Below are positions 26,474 through 36,036 of a stretch of DNA of 64,000 bases, piece after piece. Each line of letters starts with the position of its first letter. The first letter of the stretch is position 1. The notes beneath the pieces are model-generated. The model worked only from the letters and a program-made list of their open reading frames with translations. It was not told the origin of the DNA and made no database searches. Location of the stretch: assembly GCA_017794945.1 (NCBI GenBank), contig CP051239.1, positions 806,001-870,000 on the forward strand, read 5' to 3'. The position numbers were made by a program, and so were the translations under genes. This DNA comes from Alcanivorax sp. (GTDB taxonomy: Bacteria > Pseudomonadota > Gammaproteobacteria > Pseudomonadales > Alcanivoracaceae).

Positions 26474-29167
26474 GTGACTTCTCCCAGATCGCTTTTTCGC
26501 ACCTTCGGACCACGACTGACCGCGTTGATTTGTCTGATCGTCGCGCTGACCGCTTGCGGCGGCGGTGGCGGCGGTAATGACGCCGCCACGCCGGCACCCA
26601 ATCAGCCTGGCTCACCCGGCGGCCCGGGCCAGCCCGAACCGGAACCGGAACCGGAACCGGAGCCTGAGCTCGGCTGGTTCGATGCCGACTGGCAAAACGG
26701 TGATCTGCCCCTCCCATCCCGTTCCGCGCCACGTGGTTTCTGGCTGGCCACCGATGTCCATGTTCACAGCGACCATTCCTCGGACGGCTCGATCTGGCGC
26801 CAGGCCAGCGACGATGCCCTGCCCGGCAACGTGGCGGTCAGCGATCAAATCGGTCAGGCGCAACGACAGAATCTGGATTTCCTCGCTCTTACCGATCACC
26901 GGACCTATGACCAGCATTGGGATCCGCTGTGGACCTCCGACCGGCTTCTATTGATCCCCGGCGAAGAAGCTAACGGCCGGCCGCACGCCAATATCCTCGG
27001 CGCCACGGACACCATTCTGGATGGCCTCAGCCCACCGGAAGGCGGCGAGCATCGCCCCACCCAGCAAAGCCTCTGGGATGCCCATGGCCAAGGCGCCGTG
27101 ATGCAGAGCAACCACCCGGACCGAGACTGGACCGACGACGACGGCACCCCCAATGATCACGCCAGCACCCTGGGCGTGGATCTGATCGAAGTGTGGAATG
27201 TGGCGGAGGACATCAACGCGCAACTGGCCTATGCCGAGAGCCGGTGGAATCGGGGTTGGGAAACCGGCGTGACCGCCAGTTCGGATAATCATTTTCGCGA
27301 GCTGTGGCTGATCGGCTTCGGTCCGGGCACGGTCAAGACCCATGTCTTCAGCGCCACCGACAACGAGGCGGGAATTCTTGCGGGGCTTCGCGCGGGGCGC
27401 ACCGTGCTCAGCGATGGCGGCGCGCTGGCACCGTTCGTCACTCTGCAAGCGGACGCCCAGGGGGACGGTGTGTTCGAGGCCCTGCCCGGCGACGCCGTGG
27501 CGGTACCGCCGGGTGGCCGCCTGGCCGTGCGCGTACGCGTGCAGCGTGGTTTCGGTGATCGGCTGCGCCTTTATACCGCGCCGGGCCGGGACAGCGGCGC
27601 GGTGGCGGAATTCACCGTCGACAGCGCCGATGACACCTTTACCACCGTGATCACCCGCCCGGATGACACCCGCCCCTTCTGGGTCTACGCCGAACTCAGC
27701 ACCTTGCTGGGCGTGCGCAAGGCTCTGACCTCGCCGGTCTTCCTACGCACCGGCGAACCACCGCGCCCAAACAGCGAACAGATCGTTCCGGAAAGCCTCG
27801 ACATTGAGGACGGCGCGGCGCTGGCACTGGGGTCACGGGGCACCTTCACCGGCTTCCCCGACGTCGCCGGTGACGAACAGGGCGTCCCCCTGACCGTAGC
27901 GGAGCGACACGGCGTGGATGGCACCGATGTGGTGTTCCGGCGCGGCGACAGCGCCGGGGAAACAGTGATTAACACGATTCCGGGCGCCGCCCGCTATCCG
28001 CGTATCGCCGCCGCCGGCGGCATCGTCTGGGTGATCTGGCAAGACGAACGCCGCGGTCAACGACCACGCCGCCCACAGATCATGCTGCGTGCCTCGGTAG
28101 ACGGCGGGGTCAACTGGGGCCGGGAATACACCCTCACCCTAGGCGGAGACCGGGCCATCCGTCCGGCGATAGCGGCTTTGTCCGACGGCAAGCCGGTTAT
28201 GGCCTGGAGCGATAACCGCCGACGTTGCTTCGATTTATACGTGCAAGTCGGCCTTAATGGCGAAGCGCTCAATCTCAGCGGGGAAAAAACCTGCGAGGCC
28301 GGCAACCGCCTGGACACACGCAGCACCCGCGATCCGGCGTCCTTGCATCCGGCGCTCACCGTTCTCGACGATGACACCGTTGTGGTCGCCTTCCAGGACA
28401 ACCGGTTCGATGTGAACCCGGGCTGGACCGGGCAAACCGGCTTTTACGACGGCCTGGAAGGCCTTGATCGTACCGACCCGGACAACTGGGAAATCCTTGC
28501 CCGTCGTCGCGACGCGGTCAGCGGCGAGTGGTCCCCGGTGGTGCGCGTTTCCAATAACGGCGACCCCGAGGATGCCTTCGCCGAGGATGCCCTGGCCGAC
28601 CGTCACCCGGCCCTGGCCCAGGACGGACACGGCCGACTGGTGGCTGCCTGGGACGCCAAGGTCCTGAACAGCTCCGGCGTCAATAGCGCGATCTTCGCCA
28701 GCATTTCAGAAGATGGTGGCCTGAGCTGGACGACACCCTCTTTGGTGGGACGCAACGACGACGCCATGAGCCAGCGCCCGGCTCTGAGCAACAGCAAACG
28801 TGGCACCGTGATGGCCGCATGGATGGATACACGGGACGCGGACTGGCGCCACCGCATCTGGGGCAGCCGCTGGTCCGCGGAAGAAGGCTGGCGCGAAAGC
28901 CATCGCCTTTCCGGGCGCGGCAACGGTGTCTGGCCGCGGCTGTGGCGGACGCATCTGGTGTACGCCTCGGATCGCGGTGCTGCCCCACAGCGGGACACCA
29001 CTTGGCGGGTGCTGCACCGGCGCGCTGAACCGGTGGGCGACACCCCCACCGCCATGGCGCGCACTTATACCGCCCGTGGCGACGCCGATGCCTGGCGCGA
29101 TTATTGGCAGCGGAAAGGGGCGCTCGAGGATCTCGCCGAGCCGGACCACGAGCACCGGCACCCCTGA
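26474..29167 (+). CDS. Lipoprotein with CehA/McbA-type PHP metallohydrolase domain and Asp-box (sialidase-like) domain
   Basis: 897 residues from a GTG start preceded by AAGGGG. The lipoprotein signal ends LTAC (Cys28), then a Gly run and an EP-repeat linker. The PHP domain (about 85-330) shows DVHVHSDHSSDG, ALTDHRTYD, IPGEEAN, QSNHPDRDW and ASSDNHFRE, a near-complete set of metal ligands, as in CehA and related hydrolases. The second half (about 480-860) has Asp-box-like turns (SVDGGVNWG, SEDGGLSW) and repeated IVWVIWQDER / VVVAFQDNR blades, suggesting a beta-propeller. The substrate is unknown; a phosphoester or glycan at the cell surface is a guess. It is absent from the corresponding Pseudomonas locus as I remember it. 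Confidence 0.78.
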   Translation: MTSPRSLFRTFGPRLTALICLIVALTACGGGGGGNDAATPAPNQPGSPGGPGQPEPEPEPEPEPELGWFDADWQNGDLPLPSRSAPRGFWLATDVHVHSDHSSDGSIWRQASDDALPGNVAVSDQIGQAQRQNLDFLALTDHRTYDQHWDPLWTSDRLLLIPGEEANGRPHANILGATDTILDGLSPPEGGEHRPTQQSLWDAHGQGAVMQSNHPDRDWTDDDGTPNDHASTLGVDLIEVWNVAEDINAQLAYAESRWNRGWETGVTASSDNHFRELWLIGFGPGTVKTHVFSATDNEAGILAGLRAGRTVLSDGGALAPFVTLQADAQGDGVFEALPGDAVAVPPGGRLAVRVRVQRGFGDRLRLYTAPGRDSGAVAEFTVDSADDTFTTVITRPDDTRPFWVYAELSTLLGVRKALTSPVFLRTGEPPRPNSEQIVPESLDIEDGAALALGSRGTFTGFPDVAGDEQGVPLTVAERHGVDGTDVVFRRGDSAGETVINTIPGAARYPRIAAAGGIVWVIWQDERRGQRPRRPQIMLRASVDGGVNWGREYTLTLGGDRAIRPAIAALSDGKPVMAWSDNRRRCFDLYVQVGLNGEALNLSGEKTCEAGNRLDTRSTRDPASLHPALTVLDDDTVVVAFQDNRFDVNPGWTGQTGFYDGLEGLDRTDPDNWEILARRRDAVSGEWSPVVRVSNNGDPEDAFAEDALADRHPALAQDGHGRLVAAWDAKVLNSSGVNSAIFASISEDGGLSWTTPSLVGRNDDAMSQRPALSNSKRGTVMAAWMDTRDADWRHRIWGSRWSAEEGWRESHRLSGRGNGVWPRLWRTHLVYASDRGAAPQRDTTWRVLHRRAEPVGDTPTAMARTYTARGDADAWRDYWQRKGALEDLAEPDHEHRHP

Positions 29168-29180
29168 GTCGAAAACGAGG

Positions 29181-29987
29181 CTAGAAGAACAGGGCCTGGA
29201 GCGCGGCGCCCGGGTCTTCCGCTCGCATGAAGGCTTCGCCGACCAGGAACCCATTGATGCCGTTTTTGCGCATCAGGCGGACGTCGTCGCGGGTGTGGAT
29301 GCCGCTTTCGGTGATCACCAGGTGGTCGCCGGGGACCTGCTCGGCCAGCTCCAGGGTCGTGTCCAGGCGGGTGTCGAAGGTGTGCAGGTCGCGGTTGTTG
29401 ATGCCGATCAGCTCGATATTGAGTTTCAGCGCCCGGGCCAGCTCGTCGGCGGTGTGCACTTCCACCAGCACGTCACAGCCGGCCCGCTGGGCGGCGTGGT
29501 AGAGCTGGTCGAGCTGGGCGTCGGACAGCGCCGCCACGATCAGCAGCACCGCATCGGCGCCCATGGCGCGGGTTTCGAACACCTGCCAGGGGTCGATGAT
29601 GAAGTCCTTGCGCAGCACCGGCAGGGAGACCGCGTTGCGGGCGGCGCGCAGATAATCCTCATGGCCCTGGAAGAAATCCTGGTCGGTGAGCACCGACAGG
29701 GCGCTGGCGCCGGCCCCTTCGTAACGGCGGGCGATGTCCACCGGGTCGAAGTCCTCGCGGATCAGCCCCTTGCTGGGGGAAGCCTTTTTCACTTCGGCGA
29801 TCACCGCCGGCCGGCCGGCGGCCACGCTGGCATAGAGCGCTTTGGCAAAGCCCCGCGCCTTGCCCTGGTTGCCCGCCATGGCTTCCAGCTCGCCCAGGCT
29901 GTAGCGCTGCTGGCCGGCCTGGATCTCCTCGCGCTTGCGCTCGACGATGCGCTCCAGAATGGTTCCGCTGATCGCTGCGTCGCTCAT
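29181..29987 (-). CDS. trpC: Indole-3-glycerol phosphate synthase
   Basis: 268 residues. It cyclises CdRP to indole-3-glycerol phosphate in tryptophan synthesis. The TIM-barrel motifs [53 protein letters not shown] and [13 protein letters not shown] are all present. It is monofunctional, without a TrpF fusion. A GGAAGAGG site precedes its ATG, which overlaps the trpD stop by four bases. It is last in trpEGDC and converges on the PHP lipoprotein gene with a 13-base gap. Confidence 0.98.
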   Translation of the reverse strand: MSDAAISGTILERIVERKREEIQAGQQRYSLGELEAMAGNQGKARGFAKALYASVAAGRPAVIAEVKKASPSKGLIREDFDPVDIARRYEGAGASALSVLTDQDFFQGHEDYLRAARNAVSLPVLRKDFIIDPWQVFETRAMGADAVLLIVAALSDAQLDQLYHAAQRAGCDVLVEVHTADELARALKLNIELIGINNRDLHTFDTRLDTTLELAEQVPGDHLVITESGIHTRDDVRLMRKNGINGFLVGEAFMRAEDPGAALQALFF

Positions 29988-31027
29988 ACCTCTTCCTTCA
30001 ATGCGAAAGTGAACTGCGCCAGTTCGCGCATCCGCTCGGCGGCCTCGCCATTGTGAACCAGATCCTCGGCCATCCGAACCCCCTCTTCCAGGGTGCGGGT
30101 GACGCCGGACACATAGATCGCGGCGCCGGCGTTGAGGGTGATCATGTCGGCGGCCTTGGCGGCGTTGCCTTCTTTACGCTTGCTGAACGCCTCGCGGATC
30201 AGCGCCAGCGACGCCTTCGGGTCGGTCACGTCCAGCCCCACCAGGGAGGCGGACTCAATGCCCACGTCTTCCGGGGTGAGGCTGTATTCGCGCACTTCCC
30301 CGTCCTTGAATTCCGCCACATGGGTGCGCCCGGCCAGGCTGATTTCATCCAGGCCGTCGAGGCCGTGCACCACCATCACGTGCTCGGCGCCCAGGCGCCC
30401 CATCACTTCCGCCATGGGGCGACAGAGCTTGTCCGAGAACACGCCCACCACCAGCCGCTGTACGCCGGCCGGGTTGGTCATCGGCCCGAGAATATTGAAC
30501 AGGGTACGCATGCCCAGTTCCTTGCGCGGGCCGATGGCGTACTTCATGGCACTGTGGTGTGACGGCGCGAACATAAAGCCGACGCCCACCGCGTCCACGC
30601 ACTGGGCCACCTCGTTGGGGCTCAGGTCCAGGCGGATGCCGGCTTCCTCGAGCAGATCCGAGGAGCCGCTTTTCGAGCTCACCGAGCGGTTGCCGTGCTT
30701 GGCCACCCGGCAGCCCGCCGCCGCCGCCACGAAGGCGCTGGCGGTGGACACATTGAACAGATTGGCGCCGTCGCCGCCGGTGCCGACGATGTCCACCAGG
30801 TGGCGGCGGTTGTCGATCACCACCGGGGTGACCAGTTCGCGCATCACCATGGCGGCGCCGGTGATTTCGTCCAGGGATTCGCTTTTCATGCGCAGGGCCA
30901 CCAGAAAGCCGCCGATCTGCGCATCGGTGGCGCCGCCGGTCATGATCTGGCGCATCACGTCGTTCATCTGCTCGGTGGACAGGTCGATGTGATCGACCAC
31001 CGTGGCCAGGGCCTCCTGGATGTTCAT
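29984..31027 (-). CDS. trpD: Anthranilate phosphoribosyltransferase
   Basis: 347 residues. It transfers phosphoribosyl from PRPP to anthranilate. PRPP-binding [15 protein letters not shown] and [19 protein letters not shown] are present, as is [13 protein letters not shown]. It overlaps trpG and trpC by four bases at either end (both ATGA), indicating tight coupling of the operon. Confidence 0.98.
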   Translation of the reverse strand: MNIQEALATVVDHIDLSTEQMNDVMRQIMTGGATDAQIGGFLVALRMKSESLDEITGAAMVMRELVTPVVIDNRRHLVDIVGTGGDGANLFNVSTASAFVAAAAGCRVAKHGNRSVSSKSGSSDLLEEAGIRLDLSPNEVAQCVDAVGVGFMFAPSHHSAMKYAIGPRKELGMRTLFNILGPMTNPAGVQRLVVGVFSDKLCRPMAEVMGRLGAEHVMVVHGLDGLDEISLAGRTHVAEFKDGEVREYSLTPEDVGIESASLVGLDVTDPKASLALIREAFSKRKEGNAAKAADMITLNAGAAIYVSGVTRTLEEGVRMAEDLVHNGEAAERMRELAQFTFALKEEV

Positions 31028-31614
31028 GCGCTTTCCCCCTTCAGAAAGTTGTTGAGCAGATCATGGCCGTGTTCGGTAAGGATCGACTCCGGGTGATACT
31101 GCACGCCTTCCAGCGGCAGCTCCCGGTGGCGCATGCCCATGATCTCGTCCATGTCGCCGTTATCGTCCAGGGTCCAGGCGGTCACCTCGAAGCAGTCCGG
31201 CAGGCTGGCCTTGTCCACCACCAGGGAGTGATAGCGGGTGGCCGTGTAGGGACTGGGCAGGCCGCGGAACACACCCTTGCCGGTATGATGCACCGGCGAG
31301 GTCTTGCCGTGCATCACCGTGCGGGCGCGCACCACTTGGCCGCCGAACGCCTGGCCCAGGGCCTGGTGGCCCAGGCAGACGCCGAGAACCGGTATCTTGC
31401 CGGCGAAGTGTTTGATGGCGTCCACGGAAATGCCCGCCTCGTTGGGTGTGCAGGGCCCCGGCGAAATCATCAACCGGTCGGCGTTGAGCGCTTCCATGCC
31501 GGCCAGGTCGATCTTGTCGTTGCGGTGCACCAGCACCTCGGCGCCCAGCTCCTGAAGGTACTGCACCAGGTTGTAGGTAAAGCTGTCGTAGTTGTCGATC
31601 ATCAATACGCGCAT
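31024..31614 (-). CDS. trpG: Anthranilate synthase glutamine amidotransferase subunit
   Basis: 196 residues. It releases ammonia from glutamine for TrpE. The class I amidotransferase triad is seen: [12 protein letters not shown] (Cys near residue 84) and VQYHPESIL (His/Glu near 170). The ATG at 31614 begins [15 protein letters not shown] and overlaps the trpE stop by one base (TAATG). An in-frame upstream extension lies inside trpE and lacks family similarity. Confidence 0.98.
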   Translation of the reverse strand: MRVLMIDNYDSFTYNLVQYLQELGAEVLVHRNDKIDLAGMEALNADRLMISPGPCTPNEAGISVDAIKHFAGKIPVLGVCLGHQALGQAFGGQVVRARTVMHGKTSPVHHTGKGVFRGLPSPYTATRYHSLVVDKASLPDCFEVTAWTLDDNGDMDEIMGMRHRELPLEGVQYHPESILTEHGHDLLNNFLKGESA

Positions 31615-33125
31615 TACTGGTTCCCCCCGTCCCCGTTGGCGCCGCCCAGGTCGAGGCCGCCCAGCGCCATATTCACGGCGCGGAACACGGCGCGCGCCTT
31701 GTTCATGGTTTCCTTCCATTCCAGGTCGGGCACCGAGTCGGCGACGATGCCGCCGCCCGCCTGCACGTACAGACGGCCGTCCTTGACCACGGCGGTGCGG
31801 ATGGCGATGGCCATGTCCATGTCGTCGTTGAAGCCGATGTAGCCCACGGCACCGCCGTAGACACCGCGCTTGGTGGGCTCCACCTCGTCAATGATCTCCA
31901 TGGCGCGGATCTTGGGGGCGCCGCTCAGGGTGCCCGCCGGGAAGGTGGCGGCCAGCACTTCCAGCGGCCCCAGGCCCTTGCGCAGGGTGCCTTCCACGTT
32001 GGAGACGATGTGCATCACGTGCGAGTAGCGCTCGATCTCCATGTTGCCGGTGACACGCACCTGGCCGGGCTCCGCCACCCGGCCCACGTCGTTGCGGCCC
32101 AGGTCGATCAGCATCAGATGCTCGGCGATCTCTTTCGGGTCGGCGAGCAGCTCTTCTTCCAGCTCCTTGTCGCGCTGCGGCGTGGCGCCGCGTTTGCGGG
32201 TGCCGGCGATGGGCCGCACCGTGACCTGGTCGTCCTCCACCCGGGTGAGGATCTCCGGCGAGGAGCCGGCGATGTGAAAATCCTCCAGGTCCAGATAAAA
32301 CATATAAGGGGACGGGTTCAGATAGCGCAGCGCCCGGTACAGGTCGATGGCCGGGGCCGGAAAATCGCAGCTCATGCGCTGGGCCGGCACCACCTGCATG
32401 ACGTCGCCGGCGAGAATGTACTCGCGGATCTTCTCCACGGCGGCGGCGTGCTGCTCGCGGGGAAACTCGGAGACGAAGTCGTTTTCGTCCACCGGCGCGC
32501 CGTACACCTGGTGCTCCGGTTCCGGCAGCGGCGCGCGCAGGCGGCGCTCCAGCTCGTCCAGACGGGCTTCGGCGCCGGCCACCGCGTCCGCGGCGTCGGG
32601 GCTCACGTGCACGATCAGGAACAGGCTGCCGCGCAGGTTATCGAACACCACCACTTCCTCGGAGCGCATCAGCAGGATGTCCGGCACCCGCAGCACGTCC
32701 TCGCCGCGCGCCGGGCCCAGCCGGGGCTCGAAATAGCGCACGCTGTCGTAGCCGAAGTAGCCCACCAGGCCGCCGTTGAAACGGGGCAGCCCGGGCACGT
32801 CCGGGGCCCGGTACTGGAGACGGTAGTCTTCGATCCAGGCGATCGGGTCGTCGCTGTCGAGCTCCTCGACGACAGCGCCGTCGGCATCGCTCACGGTGAT
32901 GCGCGGGCCGGTGATGCGCACCACCTCGCGGGCCGGCAGGCCGATGATCGAATAGCGGCCCCAGCGCTCGCCGCCCTGCACCGATTCGAACAGGTAGCTG
33001 TAGGGCCCGGCGGCCAGCTTGCGGTAGGCGGACAGCGGCGTGTCCAGATCCGCCAGCACTTCGCGCACGATCGGTACGCGGCTATAACCCTGGCGGGCGT
33101 AATCGTCCAGATTGCGTGGTGACAT
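31614..33125 (-). CDS. trpE: Anthranilate synthase component I
   Basis: 503 residues. It converts chorismate and ammonia to anthranilate. The feedback site LLES-type motif appears as [16 protein letters not shown] near residue 43. The chorismate-binding half has [38 protein letters not shown] and [16 protein letters not shown]. It is the first gene of a compact trpE-G-D-C operon; trpF, trpB and trpA are elsewhere. The leader shows no obvious Trp-rich peptide. Confidence 0.98.
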   Translation of the reverse strand: MSPRNLDDYARQGYSRVPIVREVLADLDTPLSAYRKLAAGPYSYLFESVQGGERWGRYSIIGLPAREVVRITGPRITVSDADGAVVEELDSDDPIAWIEDYRLQYRAPDVPGLPRFNGGLVGYFGYDSVRYFEPRLGPARGEDVLRVPDILLMRSEEVVVFDNLRGSLFLIVHVSPDAADAVAGAEARLDELERRLRAPLPEPEHQVYGAPVDENDFVSEFPREQHAAAVEKIREYILAGDVMQVVPAQRMSCDFPAPAIDLYRALRYLNPSPYMFYLDLEDFHIAGSSPEILTRVEDDQVTVRPIAGTRKRGATPQRDKELEEELLADPKEIAEHLMLIDLGRNDVGRVAEPGQVRVTGNMEIERYSHVMHIVSNVEGTLRKGLGPLEVLAATFPAGTLSGAPKIRAMEIIDEVEPTKRGVYGGAVGYIGFNDDMDMAIAIRTAVVKDGRLYVQAGGGIVADSVPDLEWKETMNKARAVFRAVNMALGGLDLGGANGDGGNQ

Positions 33126-33388
33126 GGTGGTCCCCGGTCTTTGTCAGGTGCGGCAATCGCAAGTCGTGAATTGTAGCGGAAAAACTGCGGAGACTCTCAG
33201 GCAACCAGCGGCACCGGGAGACTCCCGAGGGCGAGCGTCACCATCGCCAGCCGGCGGGGGAGAAAGGCAGGAACGAATTAAGCGGGTTTGAGCGGTCCAT
33301 GGGCGGATTCTAGCGCCGCTTCGGGGCCGATGCCAACACCCGTTTGGGGAATGGCCAAGCGCCCGTCAAGACGCCATACTGCGTGCCC
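33126..33388. other. Intergenic region between divergent trpE and the PNPOx-like gene
   Basis: 263 bases. On the trpE side the complement of 33168-33173 reads TACAAT, a candidate -10 about 43 bases upstream of the start. A GGGAG-A-CTCCC hairpin lies at about 33216-33226. I see no Trp-codon leader peptide and no coding sequence. Confidence 0.5.
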
Positions 33389-33946
33389 ATGAGCTTACCC
33401 CAGCGATGGACAGACTGGTTCGAGGCCACCCGCAAGGCCGCCCCCCACTGCTTTATGCAGCTCGCCACCGTGGGCGACGACGGCGGTGCCCGCTGTCGCA
33501 CCCTGAGCCTGCGCGAGCGCCACGGACGGGCCCTGTGGTTCACCACCGACCAGCGCAGCGAAAAAGCCATGCAGCTGGAGCGCCAGGCCGGCGCCGAAGC
33601 CTGCTGGTACGACCTCACCAGCCGCACCCAGTGGCGTTTCCGCGGCCGGGTGCATTTCCTCACCCCGCAACAGCACCCCGAGGACACTCTACGACTGTGG
33701 CGCCTGATCGACCGCGAAGCCCGGGCGCGCTTCTGCGGCCCGCCGCCCGGCAGCCTCTGGCAACCGCCCAAATCCGACCACTACCGCTACCTGCCGCCCA
33801 CCCCGGAAGACCACCCGGCGGAAGACTTCTCCATCCTGGTGCTCACCGCCGACCAGGTCGACGTCCTCGAACTCGCCGAATCCCCCCACCGCCACTGGCA
33901 ATACCACGGCGAAGGACGCGGGGCCCCCACGCGGCTAGTGCCCTAG
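33389..33946 (+). CDS. Pyridoxamine 5'-phosphate oxidase-like flavin-binding protein (Alr4036/Pnpox_2 type)
   Basis: 185 residues of the split-barrel FMN fold. Family features include an N-terminal QRWTDWFEATRKAAPHCFMQLATVG, the stretch ARCRTLSLRERHGRALWFTTDQRSEK expected at the FMN phosphate site, and CWYDLTSRTQWRFRGRV. It may bind FMN and act as an oxidoreductase, but it is not necessarily true PdxH, whose C-terminal RLxxR signature I do not see. The ATG at 33389 is favoured over an earlier TTG. There is no strong ribosome site. It ends inside a strong hairpin. Confidence 0.78.
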   Translation: MSLPQRWTDWFEATRKAAPHCFMQLATVGDDGGARCRTLSLRERHGRALWFTTDQRSEKAMQLERQAGAEACWYDLTSRTQWRFRGRVHFLTPQQHPEDTLRLWRLIDREARARFCGPPPGSLWQPPKSDHYRYLPPTPEDHPAEDFSILVLTADQVDVLELAESPHRHWQYHGEGRGAPTRLVP

Positions 33947-33955
33947 CCGCGTGGG
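33926..33955 (+). terminator. Hairpin overlapping the stop of the PNPOx-like gene
   Basis: A perfect 12-bp stem: CCCACGCGGCTA (33926-33937) with TAGCCGCGTGGG (33944-33955), loop GTGCCC. The TAG stop codon lies in the right arm. It abuts the heptanucleotide array. Confidence 0.65.
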
Positions 33956-34140
33956 CAGTTAATAGTTAACAGTGAACAGTTAACAGTTCGCGGTAGAGGC
34001 TGCCGCCAATTTGAAAGGTGTGAGGCCGCGCTTCCGAATTGGGCGCGGCCTCTTACGTTCCAGTCGGCACCGCCCAACCCCGCGCAACTATTAACTGTTA
34101 ACTATTCACTGTTAACTGCTAACTATTCACTATTAACTGC
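33955..34140. repeat. Second heptanucleotide (AGTTAAY) array pair around a terminator stem
   Basis: The left arm 33955-33988 is nearly identical to the arm at 24055-24088 (one clear difference). The right arm 34086-34140 is inverted and longer (55 bases, about 7.5 heptads), as if units were duplicated. The centre has a perfect 10-bp stem, GAGGCCGCGC (34022-34031) with 34043-34052, the same core as the first element. It sits between the convergent PNPOx-like and response-regulator genes. Confidence 0.88.
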
Positions 34141-34142
34141 TT

Positions 34143-34694
34143 TCATTTCACTTGTCGTTTGCCGAGTTTGCGGGCGAGGGTGCGGCGGTGCATGCCGAGG
34201 CGGCGGGCGGTTTCGGAGATGTTGAAGTCGGTCTCGGCGAGGGTTTCGTGGATGCGCTCCCACTCCAGGGTTTTGATCGAGGTGGGGCGGCCGGTGACTT
34301 CCACTTCCACGTTGCCCTCGGCGCGTTCGAAGGCGGCTTCGATGTCGTCGGTGTTGGAGGGTTTGGCCAGGTAGTGGCAGGCGCCCAGCTTGATCGCTTC
34401 CACCGCGGTGGCGATGCTGGCGTAGCCGGTGAGCACGACGATCAGGGTTTCCGGGTCGTGCTCGTGCAGGGCCTGCACGCAGGCCAGACCGGAGGCGCCG
34501 CCTTTGAGCTTGAGATCCACCACCGCGTAGTCCGGGGTTTGCTCGCTCAGCACCTGGCGCAACACGTCCAGGCTGTCCGCGTGGCGCACTTGATAGCCGC
34601 GCCGTTCGAACGAACGGCCCAGGGTACGGGCGAACGCGGCGTCGTCCTCGACGATCAGCAGGGTTCGCTGGTGTTCCGGCTGCTCAGTGCTCAT
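34143..34694 (-). CDS. Redox response regulator, PrrA/RegA/RoxR family
   Basis: 183 residues. The receiver domain has acidic pair EDD near residue 16, phospho-acceptor Asp60 in VVDLKLKGG and Lys in YLAKPS. The C-terminal Fis-type helix-turn-helix reads ISETARRLGMHRRTLARKLGK, which is typical of RegA/PrrA. These regulators control respiratory oxidases and energy genes in response to redox state. GGAGG precedes the ATG at 34694, and the start overlaps the sensor gene by 11 bases. It is last in the cyo operon. Confidence 0.93.
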   Translation of the reverse strand: MSTEQPEHQRTLLIVEDDAAFARTLGRSFERRGYQVRHADSLDVLRQVLSEQTPDYAVVDLKLKGGASGLACVQALHEHDPETLIVVLTGYASIATAVEAIKLGACHYLAKPSNTDDIEAAFERAEGNVEVEVTGRPTSIKTLEWERIHETLAETDFNISETARRLGMHRRTLARKLGKRQVK

Positions 34695-36036
34695 AACCGC
34701 CCTCCTTCCGGTCCGGTTCATCCATCCGCTGTTCATCAATCTCCTGTTCATCGATGGTAAGCGCCGACAACGGCAGCGTCAGCGTCACCACGGCGCCGCC
34801 CTGGGGGCGGTTGCCGGCGCTGACGTTGCCGCCCAGGGTGCGCACCACATTGAACACCAGGAACAGGCCCAGGCCGCCGCCGGGACGGCCCTTAGTGGAC
34901 TGGTAGGGGCGCCCAAGATGGCTGAGCATGGCCTCGGAAAAACCGGCGCCCTGGTCCATCACCGAGACGATCAGCGTATCGTCGCGGCGGCTGACTTCCA
35001 GCCCCACCCAGTGCGGCGACGCCTCCAGGGCGTTGTCGAGCACGTTATGCACGGTCTGTTTGAGCGCGGAATCGGAGATGATCGCCCGGTCCTCGCCGAA
35101 CAGGTTGCGGTATTCGAAGTCGTTCACCGGGCGGGTGGTGCGCCACTCCGCCACCAGCTCGTCGACGAAGGCGTGCACGGTGGTCTCCTCCGAGGCTTCG
35201 CCGCGGGCCTCGCCGGCGGACAGCAGAATACCGCTGACGATGGATTTGCAGCGCAGCACCTGGGTCTGCATTTCGCCGATCTCCTGGGCCAGATCCGGGT
35301 CGGACTGGAACACCGGCATGCGCCGCCAGTCGCCCAGAATCACCGCCAGGGTGGCCAGCGGCGTGCCCAGCTCGTGGGCGGCGCCGGAGGCCAGCAGGCC
35401 CATGCGCACAATGTGCTCTTCCTCGGCGGCGCGCTGGCGCAGGGCCGCCAGGCGCGCGTCCCGGTCGCGCCGGTTGCGGGTAATGCGGTTGATAAAGATC
35501 ACCAGCAGCACCGCGTTGAGCACGAAGCACAGCAGCATGCCCTGGATATAGAGGCTCAGCGGGCCCAGTTCGTAGTCGAGCGGCAACGGCAGCGGCCGGG
35601 CGGCGAACTCCAGGGCCACGAAACAGCCGGCGGTGACCAGCAGAATGATCCAGGTGGACCAGGCCTCCAGCAGCACCGCCGCCAGCACCACCTGCAGCAG
35701 GTAGAGGAAAATAAAGGGGTTGGTGGCGCCGCCGCTGAGATAGAGCTGCATGGTGAGCGTGATCACGTCCACCAGCAGGGCGACGAACAGCTCGCCGTTA
35801 CTGACCGGCCGCCGCAGCCGCAGGCGCAGCAGGCTGGCGCCGTTGAACGCCACCAGCCCGGCCAGCACCGCGAACATGTACAGCAGCGGCAGCTCGATCC
35901 TGAACACGAAGAAGACCACCAGGATGGTGCCCACCTGACCGAGCACGGCGATCCAGCGCAGCTGGATCAGCTGCTGCATGTTCTTGCGCCCGGTGGCGTC
36001 GTCGTCCACCGGCGTGGTCGCGCTGGGCGGAATCAT
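34684..36036 (-). CDS. Redox sensor histidine kinase, PrrB/RegB/RoxS family
   Basis: 450 residues with six predicted membrane helices (about 28-185), then HisKA and ATPase domains. SGGATNPF (102-108) is the quinone-binding GGxxNPF motif of RegB. The H-box is GAAHELGTPLA with His221, and Cys263 in VLRCKS lies at the position of the redox-active cysteine reported for RegB. The ATPase has NVLDNALEASP, DQGAGF and GGGLGLFL, so it looks active. It senses ubiquinone pool redox state in known systems. It overlaps the SURF1 gene by four bases, so sensor and oxidase are co-expressed. Confidence 0.94.
   Translation of the reverse strand: MIPPSATTPVDDDATGRKNMQQLIQLRWIAVLGQVGTILVVFFVFRIELPLLYMFAVLAGLVAFNGASLLRLRLRRPVSNGELFVALLVDVITLTMQLYLSGGATNPFIFLYLLQVVLAAVLLEAWSTWIILLVTAGCFVALEFAARPLPLPLDYELGPLSLYIQGMLLCFVLNAVLLVIFINRITRNRRDRDARLAALRQRAAEEEHIVRMGLLASGAAHELGTPLATLAVILGDWRRMPVFQSDPDLAQEIGEMQTQVLRCKSIVSGILLSAGEARGEASEETTVHAFVDELVAEWRTTRPVNDFEYRNLFGEDRAIISDSALKQTVHNVLDNALEASPHWVGLEVSRRDDTLIVSVMDQGAGFSEAMLSHLGRPYQSTKGRPGGGLGLFLVFNVVRTLGGNVSAGNRPQGGAVVTLTLPLSALTIDEQEIDEQRMDEPDRKEGGYEH

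Noticed and set aside
33126-33190. Trp attenuator leader peptide before trpE
   Set aside because: No short frame with consecutive Trp codons and no terminator/antiterminator pair could be found.
33192-33232. ACTCTCAGGCAA followed by GGGAGACTCC, resembling parts of a glycine riboswitch
   Set aside because: The conserved order of the aptamer (GGAGAG, CCGAAGG, then CTCTCAGGCA) is not met, there is no downstream glycine gene, and the match sits antisense to the trpE leader.
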